A DNA stretch of 64,000 nucleotides, taken from the NCBI GenBank assembly GCA_020723665.1, contig DYIL01000001.1, positions 62,001-126,000 of the forward strand, written 5' to 3'. Every line of letters starts with the position of its first letter. Within the stretch, counting starts at the first letter, position 1. Made by a program: the position numbers and the translations under genes. Shown here piece by piece: positions 47,182 to 55,956 of this stretch. The stretch comes from Methyloversatilis universalis. Lineage in GTDB: Bacteria > Pseudomonadota > Gammaproteobacteria > Methylococcales > Methylococcaceae. The notes under the pieces were generated by a model, which saw only the letters and a program-made list of their open reading frames with translations, searched no databases and was not told the origin of the DNA.

Positions 47182-47634
47182 TCAGCGGCTGTCATAAGTG
47201 CTCGTGTTGCCTTGTGCGTCGAAGCTGAGGATCTTGTAGGATTGTTTGATACGCCCCTCCATCCCCGGCGAACCGATCGGCATGTCGGGCACCGCGATGC
47301 CGACGACCTGGGGCCGCTCCGCCAGCAGGCGCTTGATGACGTCGGCCGGCACATGGCCTTCCACCACATAACCCTCCACGACCGCGGTATGGCAGGAAGC
47401 GAGCTTCGACGGCACGCCGCGTTCCGCCTTGAGCTTTTTCAGCGGTTCATTGGGCATATCAGTGACCGTCACTTGAAAGCCGTTCTCCCGGAGATGCTCG
47501 ACCCATTTACTGCAACATCCGCAGGTGGGGCTTTTGTAAACGGTCGCCTCGGCAGCGGACGCCGGCTGGGCTGCGGCCACCATGGTCAGCCAGACGCCGA
47601 GAAGTAACGTGTTCCAATGCTTGAGGGTAATCAT
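47182..47634 (-). CDS. DUF411 periplasmic metal-binding protein
   Basis: The 150 residues have a signal peptide (TLLLGVWLTMVAAAQPASAA) and the DUF411 domain: VYKSPTCGCCSKWVEHLREN with the CGCC motif, SCHTAVVEGYVVEGHVPADV, and GIAVPDMPIGSPGME. DUF411 proteins are small secreted thioredoxin-like proteins typical of copper and silver islands, where CGCC and the SCHT site are likely Cu ligands. It lies 35 nt upstream of the Cu+ ATPase gene on the same strand, so it is the first gene of that unit. Confidence 0.92.
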   Translation of the reverse strand: MITLKHWNTLLLGVWLTMVAAAQPASAAEATVYKSPTCGCCSKWVEHLRENGFQVTVTDMPNEPLKKLKAERGVPSKLASCHTAVVEGYVVEGHVPADVIKRLLAERPQVVGIAVPDMPIGSPGMEGRIKQSYKILSFDAQGNTSTYDSR

Positions 47635-47761
47635 CCTATGCGACTCCTTGAAGTAAGGATTAGAAAAAGGGGCTCTTTCAAGCTATGTATCTAAAGTACC
47701 GGCGAATACCGCCTTGGTGATGAAGGGGATCACGCTTCACACCGTTCCATTCCAAGTTTGC

Positions 47762-49156
47762 TCATCCTCCTGTTTTGGACGGTCTCGCTCGTTTCGGATT
47801 AGCGCAGTGCAACGTTTCCCCGTGCTCGGGCACCCGGCAGCGCCAGCCCAGTTGCCCTTCGATGAGGCTTCTGAGCGCATCGGCGGCGGCCGGTTCGCCG
47901 TGAGTGATGAACGTCTCGCGGGGTGGCGCTTCGAAGTGATCCAGCCAGGCGAGGATTTCCGCAGAATCCGCGTGGGCGGACAGATTGTCGAGGGCGACGA
48001 TTTCCGCCCGCACCGGCACGTGTTCGCCGTGGATCTTCACCGATTCGGCGCCGTTCAGCATCGCCGCGCCGCGCGTGCCGCCCGCCTGAAAGCCGGCAAA
48101 CAGGATGGTGTTGCGCGGGTCGGGGGCGAAGACCTTCAGGTGATGCAGCACCCGTCCGCCCGTCGCCATGCCGCTGGCGGCAATCACGATCACCGGGATC
48201 CGGCAGCGGCTGAGCGCCTTGGATTCCTCCACCGTATTGATGTAATGCGCCGTTCTGCACATCCCCTTGCATTCCGGCGACGGCAAACGGTGTTCGCCCA
48301 AGTGTTGGCAGAAGATGTGGGTCGCGTCGATCGCCATGGGGCTGTCGAGGAAGACCGGAATGTTGGGGATCGCCTGTTCGGCCTTCAGCCGGTGGATGTG
48401 ATAGAGCAGCATCTGGGCGCGGCCCACGGCGAAGGCCGGGATCAGTACCACCCCGCCGCGGCCTGCCGTACGGTTGATCACCTCCGCCAAAGCGGTTTCC
48501 GGATCGGACGGATCGTGGCGCCGGTTGCCGTAGGTGGACTCGAGCACGAGATAATCCGCCCGACGTAGGACGGCAGGTTCTTTCATCAATAGATCATGCG
48601 GGCGGCCGAGATCGCCGGAAAAGAGGAGCGAGGTCTCTGCGTCCCGCAGCAGCACGAAGGCCGAGCCCAGGATGTGTCCGGAGGACGAGAACCGCAGGGT
48701 GAGGCTATTCCCCAACGAAAAGTCATGCTCGAATTCGACGGGAGAGAACTGCCGCAGCGAAACTTCGGCGTCCTGCGCGGTGTACAGCGGCAGGGCCGGC
48801 TTGTGCTTCGAATAGCCGCGCCGGTTGGCGTATTCCGTTTCCTCTTCCTGCAGGTGGCCGCTATCCGGCAGCAGAATTTCGCACAGGTCACGCGTGGCGG
48901 AGGTGCAATACACTCTACCCGCAAATCCCTGTTTGACCAGCAACGGCAGATAGCCGCTGTGGTCGATGTGGGCGTGGGTCAGGATGACGGCGTCGATGGT
49001 CTTGGGATCGACGGGAAACGGTTCCCAGTTTCTGAGGCGCAACGGCTTGAAGCCCTGAAACAGGCCGCAATCGACCAGCACCTGCTTCGCGCCGGTGGTG
49101 ACCAGATACTTGGAACCGGTGACGGTGCCGCAGGCACCCAGAAAGGTGATCTCCAT
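47762..49156 (-). CDS. MBL-fold/beta-CASP RNA-processing-type metallo-hydrolase
   Basis: The 464 residues comprise a metallo-beta-lactamase domain (LGACGTVTGSKYLV, zinc-binding HAHIDHSGYL about 61-70, GHILGSAFV), the beta-CASP domain (about 190-375) and the C-terminal zinc site ITHGEPAAA. Relatives are exonucleases or endonucleases acting on RNA (CPSF-73-like), so RNA processing is the likely role. A truncated copy of its first codons occurs at 59536-59601, next to an intact decarboxylase. Here the decarboxylase is the truncated partner. Confidence 0.92.
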   Translation of the reverse strand: MEITFLGACGTVTGSKYLVTTGAKQVLVDCGLFQGFKPLRLRNWEPFPVDPKTIDAVILTHAHIDHSGYLPLLVKQGFAGRVYCTSATRDLCEILLPDSGHLQEEETEYANRRGYSKHKPALPLYTAQDAEVSLRQFSPVEFEHDFSLGNSLTLRFSSSGHILGSAFVLLRDAETSLLFSGDLGRPHDLLMKEPAVLRRADYLVLESTYGNRRHDPSDPETALAEVINRTAGRGGVVLIPAFAVGRAQMLLYHIHRLKAEQAIPNIPVFLDSPMAIDATHIFCQHLGEHRLPSPECKGMCRTAHYINTVEESKALSRCRIPVIVIAASGMATGGRVLHHLKVFAPDPRNTILFAGFQAGGTRGAAMLNGAESVKIHGEHVPVRAEIVALDNLSAHADSAEILAWLDHFEAPPRETFITHGEPAAADALRSLIEGQLGWRCRVPEHGETLHCANPKRARPSKTGG

Positions 49157-49158
49157 GG

Positions 49159-49506
49159 CTATCCCCCTTTCAAGTCCTTTACGGTTCGATCATCTTGTGG
49201 GAGCGGCGGAGTGCAAAACCCCTGCGGTGCCACGCCCAACGCCGCATTGAACTTGCTGGACAGGTTTTGAAAGGCGATCAGGCCGGTCAGTTCGATGATC
49301 GCGTCGTCAAACTGGCGGCGGAGTTGTCCGGGCTCGGCTAGAGCCCTCGGCCACAACCCGGAACAAGCGAAGCGTACCACCGTAGCCGAGAATAGCGCCG
49401 CTGACCGCAGTAACACCAAGCCGCGGGAGCCGATGCCGTCTTTACCACACTTGAGCCGGTTCATCCGGGCTCCAGAAAAACGAATATGAGCCATGGTTCC
49501 TATCAC
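49159..49506 (-). pseudogene. Fragment of carboxymuconolactone-decarboxylase-family gene
   Basis: Only the last 45 or so codons are homologous (49159-49308): DDAIIELTGLIAFQNLSSKF and NAALGV-PQGFCT match the intact protein at 59616-60191. The DNA at 49209-49308 agrees with 59654-59753 at 94 of 100 bases. Upstream of the homology, the open frame up to 49506 shows no decarboxylase sequence and lacks the CxxC active site. It sits in the same relation to the MBL gene as the intact copy does to the MBL fragment, so a duplicated junction has been trimmed differently at the two places. Confidence 0.85.
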
Positions 49507-49886
49507 TCAGCCGGTTGAGCATGCTTGTGTGCCAGAGAGAGATATTTCTCGGCGGTCTCGTTAAAAGATCGCGCAAGATTTTTGCAGTGTCGGATCCTCT
49601 GTTCGAAGGCTTGACGGTCATCGATGCGGGTAGGAATAGGATACTGATATGCGAAACTGAATTCGTCGCTCATTTCTTGATGCATTTTCGCTTTCCGTTT
49701 GTAGAAAGCGGCCTCTCGCTCGTAGTAAGCGGTCATCCTTTGATGTTCATCTTCAGTTTCAGTCCTTTGAATGCTTTTGTCGACATCAATGATCCGATCT
49801 GGCGTTTCTGTCGCACTCACTGAGAGTGCGTAGCCTATCGAGAATGCAGCGATTACGATCCTGAGCAGAGAAGGGAAAAACTTCAT
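49503..49886 (-). CDS. Helical periplasmic protein, member 5 of the five-copy His-Cys family
   Basis: Start at the ATG at 49884-49886, 6 nt after AGGA; the frame is open for 28 more codons upstream. The 127 residues have a cleavable signal (LLRIVIAAFSIGYALSVSATE) without the lipobox cysteine, so this member is probably soluble. Then come DEHQRMTAYYEREAAFYKRK and, in the second half, RIRHCKNLARSFNETAEKYL and LAHKHAQ. ADHE is changed to DEH, while His-Cys is kept. It overlaps the adjacent pseudogene by 4 nt. Confidence 0.78.
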   Translation of the reverse strand: MKFFPSLLRIVIAAFSIGYALSVSATETPDRIIDVDKSIQRTETEDEHQRMTAYYEREAAFYKRKAKMHQEMSDEFSFAYQYPIPTRIDDRQAFEQRIRHCKNLARSFNETAEKYLSLAHKHAQPAE

Positions 49887-50491
49887 TGGTGTTCCTTTTT
49901 GGGTTTCGATCTTTGCAATGGCGGCACGACAGTGCTCTGTTCGCAGACGATTTCTCGCGGCTTCCGGCACTCGGTGTTCAACCTGCTCATGTATTCGATT
50001 CCTGGTTTTGAATCTTTCTTGCTAAATGGACAGGAAATTTTCATGCCACAGTAGGCGGCTCTTTTTTTGCGGGCTTGACGAGGAATCGGTCGGCAATTGT
50101 GTGATTCGCAAGGTTACGAGTGGCTGTTCAGATCACGGTTTTTTTCGGCAGGCAAGAATTCAATCCTCGAAATCATCGCGCAAGTTCCACACCCAACTCA
50201 TTCAGAATCGAATGGCGAAAAATTACCGGTCGCCATGTCCTTGACGGCTCAGCCAGTGCTCAGGAAGACCAACTGACTCGCTTTGGTGTTCGAATTGCCA
50301 ATTGCAGGAAGCTTGCATATCCGCCAACCAATCAATTTTCGCTCGGAAAACAGTGGGGCTTGAGGGGTACTCTCTTATGAGGTTCCCTGTACTCACATCC
50401 CCAGACGGCACTTGCAGCCCCCCGGAGCGGCTCAACAAACGAGGCTTTATTAATTAACGGTGAAGCGATGAAGCACTGACCGCTCTTGAGT
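49887..50491. other. Long intergenic region, no gene seen
   Basis: About 600 bp between family member 5 (minus) and the receptor gene (plus). Small open frames exist on both strands but lack ribosome sites, signals or family resemblance. The last part carries the promoter elements for the receptor, listed separately. Base composition is visibly more AT-rich than the flanking genes. Confidence 0.5.
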
Positions 50492-50507
50492 TGGCATGAA
50501 TTGTGCC
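50492..50507 (+). promoter_or_regulatory. Candidate sigma-54 promoter of the TonB-receptor operon
   Basis: TGGCATGAATTGTGCC has GG and GC exactly ten bases apart, as a sigma-54 -24/-12 promoter requires. The surrounding bases (TTGGCA, TGCC) fit the consensus moderately. It is 92 bp upstream of the receptor ATG and next to the Fur-like box. Confidence 0.45.
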
Positions 50508-50510
50508 TAC

Positions 50511-50525
50511 TAATAATCGTTCTCA
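50511..50525. promoter_or_regulatory. Fur-like box upstream of the TonB-dependent receptor
   Basis: TAATAATCGTTCTCA fits the 7-1-7 Fur motif (TGATAAT-N-ATTATCA) at 11 to 12 of 14 positions when read as TGAGAAC-G-ATTATTA. It lies immediately after the candidate sigma-54 element, where bound Fur would block initiation. It predicts that iron represses the receptor, and probably exbB-exbD-tonB. Confidence 0.6.
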
Positions 50526-50598
50526 TTTTTATTTTCGTTATTAGAAAGCTCCGGAGTCTTTCAAAAACTTTGGGGGATTTTTACGAGGACAAATACCA

Positions 50599-52821
50599 AT
50601 GACGAATATACGTAGGCCAAGATTTGGCACCATGGTTTTGTTGGCTCTAGCCTGTCCGGCGAACCAGATTCTGGGGGGCATAGCTTTGGCAGCAGCGAAA
50701 GACGATGCCGATACCGAAGGCAAGACGTTGGAGTTACCGGCCATCGAGGTCATCGGTAGTTCCGAGGAATTACGGGAGATGGAAGGTTCGGGCACCATAC
50801 TCGAGCGGGAGACGTTGTACCCAAGCCACGTGTTCACGACCAATGAGGCCTTGCGCAAAGTGCCTGGCGTGGTGATACGGGACGAGGAAGGCTTCGGAAT
50901 GCGTCCTAATATCGGAATCCGTGGCATCAATCCGACGCGGTCGACCAAGACGTTACTGCTGGAGGACGGACTGCCGTTGTCCTATGCGCCCTATGGCGAC
51001 AATGCGAGCTATTACCACCCTCCCATAGATCGCTTCGAACGCATCGAGGTAATCAAGGGCGCTCGTCAGATTCTTTTCGGCCCGCAAACCATCACCGGCA
51101 CCATCAATTACATCACTCCGACACCGCCCCTCGCTCCGAGCGGATTCTTGAGCTTTACCGGAGGTAACCGCGATTATTACAACGGCCACGCCAATTATGG
51201 GGGCACCTGGGGCAAGCTGGGCGGTTTGTTCGATTTTATCCATAAGCAAGGAGATGGGGCACGCGACAACACTCGCTTACTGATCGATGATACCAATCTG
51301 AAAGGGGTGTACGAGTTCGATGACCGGAATGCTCTTATTTTGCGTGGCAACTACTTTCGGGAAGATTCCCAGGTCACTTATTCGGGCATCACGGACGCCG
51401 AATTGCGCAATTTCGGCATCCGCTACAATCCCTTCAAGAACGACGATTTTTCCAGTGATCGCTGGGGCACTTCGGCGACGCACCAGTTCACCTTCAATGA
51501 AGATGTCAAGCTGACCACCAGTTTTTATTGGACCAATTTCCGCCGCGATTGGTGGCGACAGGCGAGCACGACCACCGATACGCAGTGCGGCGCGGCGTTT
51601 CAGAGCAGACGCTTCGCCGGTCTATCGGTGGATCCCGATAGCTGTAACTCGATACAGGGCCGGCTGCGCAATTATTACACCTGGGGCATCGAGCCGCGCT
51701 TGAGCGTTGCGTATGACCTTTTCGGTATCCGCAACGAAGCCGAACTGGGATTCCGCGCTCATTACGAAGAGCAGTTCCGCCGACAGATAAACGGCAAGTC
51801 ACCGAAGGCAAGAAGCGGTGATCTCGTGGAAGACAACGAGCGCTTTGTGGATGCCTATTCCGGATTCATTCAAAACCGCTTCATCTTCGGCGATTTTTCG
51901 TTCACGCCGGGGGTGCGTGTGGAGAGCGTGGCCTTCGAGCGCCGCAGTCTGGCGTTAAAGGAAGGGGATCTGACTAAAGAAGGTGAAACGAGCCTGATGA
52001 AAGCAATCCCGGGATTCAGCCTTGGTTACAGCCCGTTTGAAGATACGACGCTCTTCGTCGGTGCGCATCGGGGATTTGCACCGCCCCGCGTCGAGGACAC
52101 GCTGGATAGCTCAGGCAGAATCGTGGAGGTCGATGCCGAAGACAGTTGGAATCTCGAGTTCGGTTTTCGCGCTAAACCCTGGCGCGGCCTGCAAGCCGAA
52201 GCAACCTATTTCCGCAACGATTTCCACCGACAAATCGCCGTGGGCAGCATCGCCGGCGGTTCCGTGCCTTTGGCCGTGGGACAATCGCTTTACCAAGGAT
52301 TAGAAGTCTTTGGGCGGGTGGATTTCGGCGCAGTGTTCGACTCGGACCATAACATCTATTTCCAAACGGCTTGGACCTGGGTGGCCGATGCCGAACAGAA
52401 AACGCCGTTTCGTTGCCTGGCGGTAGGCGGCTCGATTCCCGCGACCTGCCCCAACGGTCTGGTATCAGGGTCGGTCAAGGGTAACAGACAGCCCTATGCT
52501 CCCGAACACGCCATTACCGCCGCCTTGGGATATTCCCATCCCGTCGGTTTTGATATCCAGCTCGAGGCGGTTTACGTCGACGATCAGTTCAGCGACTTCG
52601 CAAACTCCAAAAACCCCGTCGATCAGAGTGGACTGACCGGCAAGATTGATGATTATGCGATTCTCAATCTGTCGGCGACCTATCGAATCAAATCTTTGAA
52701 TACCGACATTTATGCCACCGTAAAGAATCTGCTCGACGAGGAGTACATTGTCGACCGCACGCGCGGCATTTTGCCGGGTAGCCCACAACTCGTCCAAGCG
52801 GGTTTTAAACTGGATTTTTAA
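50599..52821 (+). CDS. TonB-dependent outer-membrane receptor (FecA-like)
   Basis: The 740 residues have an N-terminal signal region, a plug domain (ALRKVPGVVIRDEEGFGMRP, NIGIRGINPTRSTKTLLLED, IEVIKGARQILFGPQTITG) and a 22-strand barrel ending LVQAGFKLDF, with a terminal aromatic for barrel assembly. The RGINP and KxxLLEDG patterns recall the FecA/ferric dicitrate group, so a ferric or other metal chelate is the likely ligand. No FecR or FecI genes are present. It is followed 52 bp later by exbB-exbD-tonB, a dedicated energising set. A stray 38-nt copy of its coding sequence lies at 54618. Confidence 0.92.
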   Translation: MTNIRRPRFGTMVLLALACPANQILGGIALAAAKDDADTEGKTLELPAIEVIGSSEELREMEGSGTILERETLYPSHVFTTNEALRKVPGVVIRDEEGFGMRPNIGIRGINPTRSTKTLLLEDGLPLSYAPYGDNASYYHPPIDRFERIEVIKGARQILFGPQTITGTINYITPTPPLAPSGFLSFTGGNRDYYNGHANYGGTWGKLGGLFDFIHKQGDGARDNTRLLIDDTNLKGVYEFDDRNALILRGNYFREDSQVTYSGITDAELRNFGIRYNPFKNDDFSSDRWGTSATHQFTFNEDVKLTTSFYWTNFRRDWWRQASTTTDTQCGAAFQSRRFAGLSVDPDSCNSIQGRLRNYYTWGIEPRLSVAYDLFGIRNEAELGFRAHYEEQFRRQINGKSPKARSGDLVEDNERFVDAYSGFIQNRFIFGDFSFTPGVRVESVAFERRSLALKEGDLTKEGETSLMKAIPGFSLGYSPFEDTTLFVGAHRGFAPPRVEDTLDSSGRIVEVDAEDSWNLEFGFRAKPWRGLQAEATYFRNDFHRQIAVGSIAGGSVPLAVGQSLYQGLEVFGRVDFGAVFDSDHNIYFQTAWTWVADAEQKTPFRCLAVGGSIPATCPNGLVSGSVKGNRQPYAPEHAITAALGYSHPVGFDIQLEAVYVDDQFSDFANSKNPVDQSGLTGKIDDYAILNLSATYRIKSLNTDIYATVKNLLDEEYIVDRTRGILPGSPQLVQAGFKLDF

Positions 52822-52873
52822 CTCCAACGTTAAGTCATCTCTGGTGTCGGTGCGGGTGTAGATGTAGCCAAGT

Positions 52874-53308
52874 ATGCAATTTCTCAGGCTTTACCTGGAT
52901 GTAGGAATCATGGGCGTGCTGGGCGTCATGAGTTTTGTAATGGTATGGATCGCCGTCGAGCGTTTTCTATTTCTGCGCCGGGTCGATATCCATGCCTTCA
53001 CCGATCCTGATGATCTCCGCGTAACGCTCACCCGCCATTTGACCCTGCTCGCCTCCGTTGGCGCCAATGCGCCTTACGTGGGACTCTTGGGTACGGTATT
53101 GGGCATTTTGATTACCTTCTACGACATCGGGCAGAGCGGCACCATCGATACCAAGGCCATCATGGTGGGGCTGGCTTTCGCTCTCAAGTCTACGGCGCTC
53201 GGTTTGCTGGTCGCCATCCCTGCGATTTTGTTCTACAACGGTCTGGTGCGGCGGGTGGAAGTCCTTTCGGCCGACTGGCACAAGGCGCACCGCCATGAAG
53301 CGATTTGA
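52874..53308 (+). CDS. exbB: ExbB/TolQ-family proton channel protein, short type
   Basis: The 144-residue inner-membrane protein has three helices and the MotA/TolQ/ExbB pattern ANAPYVGLLGTVLGILITFY and AIMVGLAFALKSTALGLLVA. It is shorter than E. coli ExbB (about 240 residues) and is of the compact type found beside FecA-like receptors. With ExbD it forms the proton-driven motor for TonB. The exbD start overlaps its stop by 14 nt. Confidence 0.92.
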   Translation: MQFLRLYLDVGIMGVLGVMSFVMVWIAVERFLFLRRVDIHAFTDPDDLRVTLTRHLTLLASVGANAPYVGLLGTVLGILITFYDIGQSGTIDTKAIMVGLAFALKSTALGLLVAIPAILFYNGLVRRVEVLSADWHKAHRHEAI

Positions 53309-53672
53309 CGCCATCAACGTGATCCCCTTTATCGACATCATGCTGGTGCTGTTGGCGATCGTATTGACCACGGCCACCTTCGTCACCCACGGCCAGCTGA
53401 ATATCCATCTGCCCAAGGCCTCGTCCGCTCCGCCGGCCGGTGGCGCGCCGATCGAGCTGGCGATCGATAGAAACCGGGTGACCTATTACAACGGGCAGCC
53501 GGTTCCGTTGCAGACGCTTAAAGCCAGCCTGAGCACGGTGCCGAAGGAAATGCCGATCGTGCTGCGCGTAGATGCTTCCGTGCCTTTTTCGGACTTTGTG
53601 GCGGTCATCAACGTGCTGGCCGCGCTTCAACTGGAACGGCTTTCCATACTGACGGCCCGCGGCCCTGCATGA
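53295..53672 (+). CDS. exbD: ExbD/TolR-family biopolymer transport protein
   Basis: The 125 residues have one helix with the conserved proton-carrying aspartate (NVIPFIDIMLVLLAIVLTTA, D15) and a periplasmic domain. Its start lies inside the end of exbB (14 nt), and its stop is 3 nt before the tonB start, so the three are one transcript. The domain is the partner of ExbB in the Ton motor. Confidence 0.93.
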   Translation: MKRFDAINVIPFIDIMLVLLAIVLTTATFVTHGQLNIHLPKASSAPPAGGAPIELAIDRNRVTYYNGQPVPLQTLKASLSTVPKEMPIVLRVDASVPFSDFVAVINVLAALQLERLSILTARGPA

Positions 53673-53675
53673 AGA

Positions 53676-54533
53676 ATGAAGGATGGAACCATCGGCTTTG
53701 GCGTTTCACTGCTGCTGCACAGCCTTCTCGTTCCTGCGTTGTACCTTCTTATCGAGGTGGACCTCAAGCCATCGGTTACAAAGGAACAACCGGTACCCCT
53801 GAGTCTCGACATGTTCCAGCCCGAACCGGCGCCCGAGAAATTTCCGGAAGCGCAGCCGTCGCTGCAAGAAACGCCGGAGGAGGCCGGAGCGGAAGAAACG
53901 CCAAAACCTGCGCCGCCGGCACCCAAGCCGCCTTCCGCCATTGTCAAAAAATCTCCACCGTCTAAATCACCGGCTAAAAGGCCCTCCACTCCTGCCAAAG
54001 AGTCCAGAACGAGGGAGCCGTCTCCGGCGCGGACGAGCCCGTCGACCATCCCACGATCGACAGTCGTTGGACCACCCGGGGAGGGGGGCGCGCCGCTCGG
54101 TTATGGGGAAGGCGAGCCATTGGGTGGCTATGGCGCGGGTCAAGCGGCCGGCGGCTATGCCGGCGGGGTACCCGGCGGTGGCGGAGTGCCGGGTGGAGGT
54201 TCGGGAGCCGGCGAGACAGGTTCTGCCGGTGACGACGCCCTGCAATGGTATGGCAAGGCCTTAACGGCGCTGGTGGAGAAGTACAAGTCGTATCCACCCC
54301 TGGCACAAAGCCGCGGCTGGCAGGGCGCCATACGGGTGCAGCTGACGGTAGGCCCTGGAGGCCAAGCAGTGAATGTGGCATTGATCAAGTCCAGCGGACA
54401 TAAGGTGCTGGACGAGAAAGCGCTGGAAGTGGTCAGGAAGGCCGTTCAGGAATCCCGGATACCCAATGCACTGCGCGGCAAAGGCTTTGCTCTAAGACTC
54501 ACGATCAATTTCAGGTTGAACCGGAAAAGGTAA
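53676..54533 (+). CDS. tonB: TonB energy transducer
   Basis: The 285 residues have an N-terminal anchor (GFGVSLLLHSLLVPALYLLI, with the His in the helix kept as in TonB) and a Pro/Glu/Ala-rich spanning region (about 45-125). A Gly-rich low-complexity stretch (about 135-175) and the C-terminal TonB domain (YPPLAQSRGWQGAIRVQLTV, SSGHKVLDEKALEVVRKAVQ) complete it. The long Gly/Pro linker suits spanning the periplasm to the receptor encoded upstream. Confidence 0.93.
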   Translation: MKDGTIGFGVSLLLHSLLVPALYLLIEVDLKPSVTKEQPVPLSLDMFQPEPAPEKFPEAQPSLQETPEEAGAEETPKPAPPAPKPPSAIVKKSPPSKSPAKRPSTPAKESRTREPSPARTSPSTIPRSTVVGPPGEGGAPLGYGEGEPLGGYGAGQAAGGYAGGVPGGGGVPGGGSGAGETGSAGDDALQWYGKALTALVEKYKSYPPLAQSRGWQGAIRVQLTVGPGGQAVNVALIKSSGHKVLDEKALEVVRKAVQESRIPNALRGKGFALRLTINFRLNRKR

Positions 54534-54617
54534 AACGAGCGCCAAAGGGCCTGCTTTCAAGAGGTGATGTCATCGGTGGGAGCGAATCGATAGTGATTGC
54601 GCGTGCGGGTTATCCCC

Positions 54618-54655
54618 TGTTCGAAATCGGACCATAACGTCTATTTCCAAATGGC
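54618..54655 (+). pseudogene. Remnant of a second TonB-receptor gene
   Basis: Thirty-eight bases match receptor positions 52334-52370 with one indel and a few substitutions; read in frame they give SDHNVYFQMA against SDHNIYFQTA. The remnant overlaps the last codons of the AlbA_2 gene on the other strand (its stop is at 54641), so the end of that gene was created at this junction. Confidence 0.65.
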
Positions 54656-55468
54656 CACACGCTCACGCCGCCGGCCGCGACCTTCGCGAAGGCCGATGTG
54701 TTCGACGGCCTCGCGCACATCGAGCTCGCGCGTTGCATTGCCGGTCCTCAAGAAGTAGCGGGCGCTGCCTCCATCGTTGAAGTAGACGGGGCGATCACAC
54801 GGTTCGACCACGAGCCTGCAGACATCAGTCCCGTCGAGATCGACGAACACTCCATGCACAAACGAGCACACGTGTCCGCCCAGGCGCTCCTTGATGAGCG
54901 TCATGATGTGGCGCTCGAACCCATCACGATTCTTGTGCTTGAGCGTGCGATAGTCCGCTTCGATGCCGACGACCTCGCCCGCGTCAGAAACGCCCACGAC
55001 CAGGCTTCCGCCCTGGTGGTTGAGGAATCCCGCGACAGTCTTGACGAGCACCTCTTCGAGGTCTTTGTTCACCTTTTGCTGTCGCAGATCCCAGCGGGCC
55101 GTCGACTTGAATTCCGTGTGTTCGTTCTCTCCGCCGGCGATGAGTGCGCGCATGTCGGTTCCCAGTTCGTGGGCGAGCGAGCGCAGCGCTCGCTCCTTGC
55201 CGGCGAGCACCCAGTGATATGCGCCGAAGACACCCCCCACGGCTGTGCCGATCAGGGCGAAGAGGCCGTTCATCGCCAGCATGCGCGATGAAGCGGAGGC
55301 GGCCATCCTGCCGGAAACGAACGCGAAGAGATCGACCGGCTCCGGGCGGAACTCCAGCCAATAGATGACCATCGTGGCTGGATGCAAAAAGAGGACCCCG
55401 AGAAGCGCGCCGGCCACCAGGTGCAAGGCCAGGACAACGCGCTCGGAGCCCCGAGCGGTCACCGTCAT
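54641..55468 (-). CDS. Membrane-anchored AlbA_2 (Schlafen-like) domain protein
   Basis: The 275 residues have two N-terminal helices (about 10-32, 62-82) and a cytoplasmic AlbA_2/Schlafen-type domain: EHTEFKSTARWDLRQ, LVKTVAGFLNHQGGSLVVGV, YFLRTGNATRELD. AlbA_2 proteins bind nucleic acid or nucleotide, and some act in phage defence or as regulators. The membrane anchor is unusual but known. The C-terminus ends abruptly in VAIWK inside a receptor-gene remnant, so a longer ancestral tail may be lost. Encoded next to a Met-rich periplasmic protein. Confidence 0.78.
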   Translation of the reverse strand: MTVTARGSERVVLALHLVAGALLGVLFLHPATMVIYWLEFRPEPVDLFAFVSGRMAASASSRMLAMNGLFALIGTAVGGVFGAYHWVLAGKERALRSLAHELGTDMRALIAGGENEHTEFKSTARWDLRQQKVNKDLEEVLVKTVAGFLNHQGGSLVVGVSDAGEVVGIEADYRTLKHKNRDGFERHIMTLIKERLGGHVCSFVHGVFVDLDGTDVCRLVVEPCDRPVYFNDGGSARYFLRTGNATRELDVREAVEHIGLREGRGRRRERVAIWK

Positions 55469-55481
55469 ATGAGCCGCATGG

Positions 55482-55829
55482 CTATTCCGGCATCGGGTGC
55501 TCGGGCATCCCCTCGGAGCCGCCCGGTGCCCCTCCTTGCTGGCGCGTCATCTCTTCCATCATGTCGGTCATCATCTGCATGTGCTTTCTCATCTCGGTCA
55601 TCATCTGGTCCCGGTCCTTGATGCCTTCCATCATCTTCTGGTGCTGATGGAGTTCCTGCATCTTCTTGTCCATCATCTTTTGGTGCTCTTGCATCTCCTT
55701 ATCCGTCATGCCGCCCCTCATGCCGCCCATCATGCCAGGGCCATGCTTCTGAGCGAGCACGGGTGCCGAGCCGAATGTGGCGATGGTCGCTACGACTACC
55801 ATGGTCTGTATGAAATGTTTCGTAGACAT
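55482..55829 (-). CDS. Met/Gln-rich periplasmic protein
   Basis: Start at the ATG at 55827-55829 with GAGAGGA upstream; the frame begins 15 codons earlier. The 115 residues have a signal peptide (FIQTMVVVATIATFGSAPVLA) and a mature part made of GPGMMGGMRGGM and Met/His/Lys-rich helices such as EMQEHQKMMDKKMQELHQHQ and QMMTDMMEEMTRQ. The density of Met and His (CopC/PcoE-like composition) suggests periplasmic Cu+ or Ag+ binding. No fixed family recognised. It lies between the AlbA_2 gene and the seven-heme cytochrome. Confidence 0.7.
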   Translation of the reverse strand: MSTKHFIQTMVVVATIATFGSAPVLAQKHGPGMMGGMRGGMTDKEMQEHQKMMDKKMQELHQHQKMMEGIKDRDQMMTEMRKHMQMMTDMMEEMTRQQGGAPGGSEGMPEHPMPE

Positions 55830-55956
55830 ACAATCCTCTCTGTCGTTGATCTTGAGTGTTGCGGTTTTCTCCACGAGTCATGCGGCGCCAGAGCGCGCCG
55901 GAAGCGGCTCCGCAGAAGCGGCGGGGCCCGCGCCCGTGCGGTGGAGCCGGGTGGCC

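Noticed and set aside
50026-50438. Small open frames in the gene-poor region upstream of the TonB receptor
   Set aside because: They lack ribosome sites, signals and family resemblance; the proteins read like random translation.
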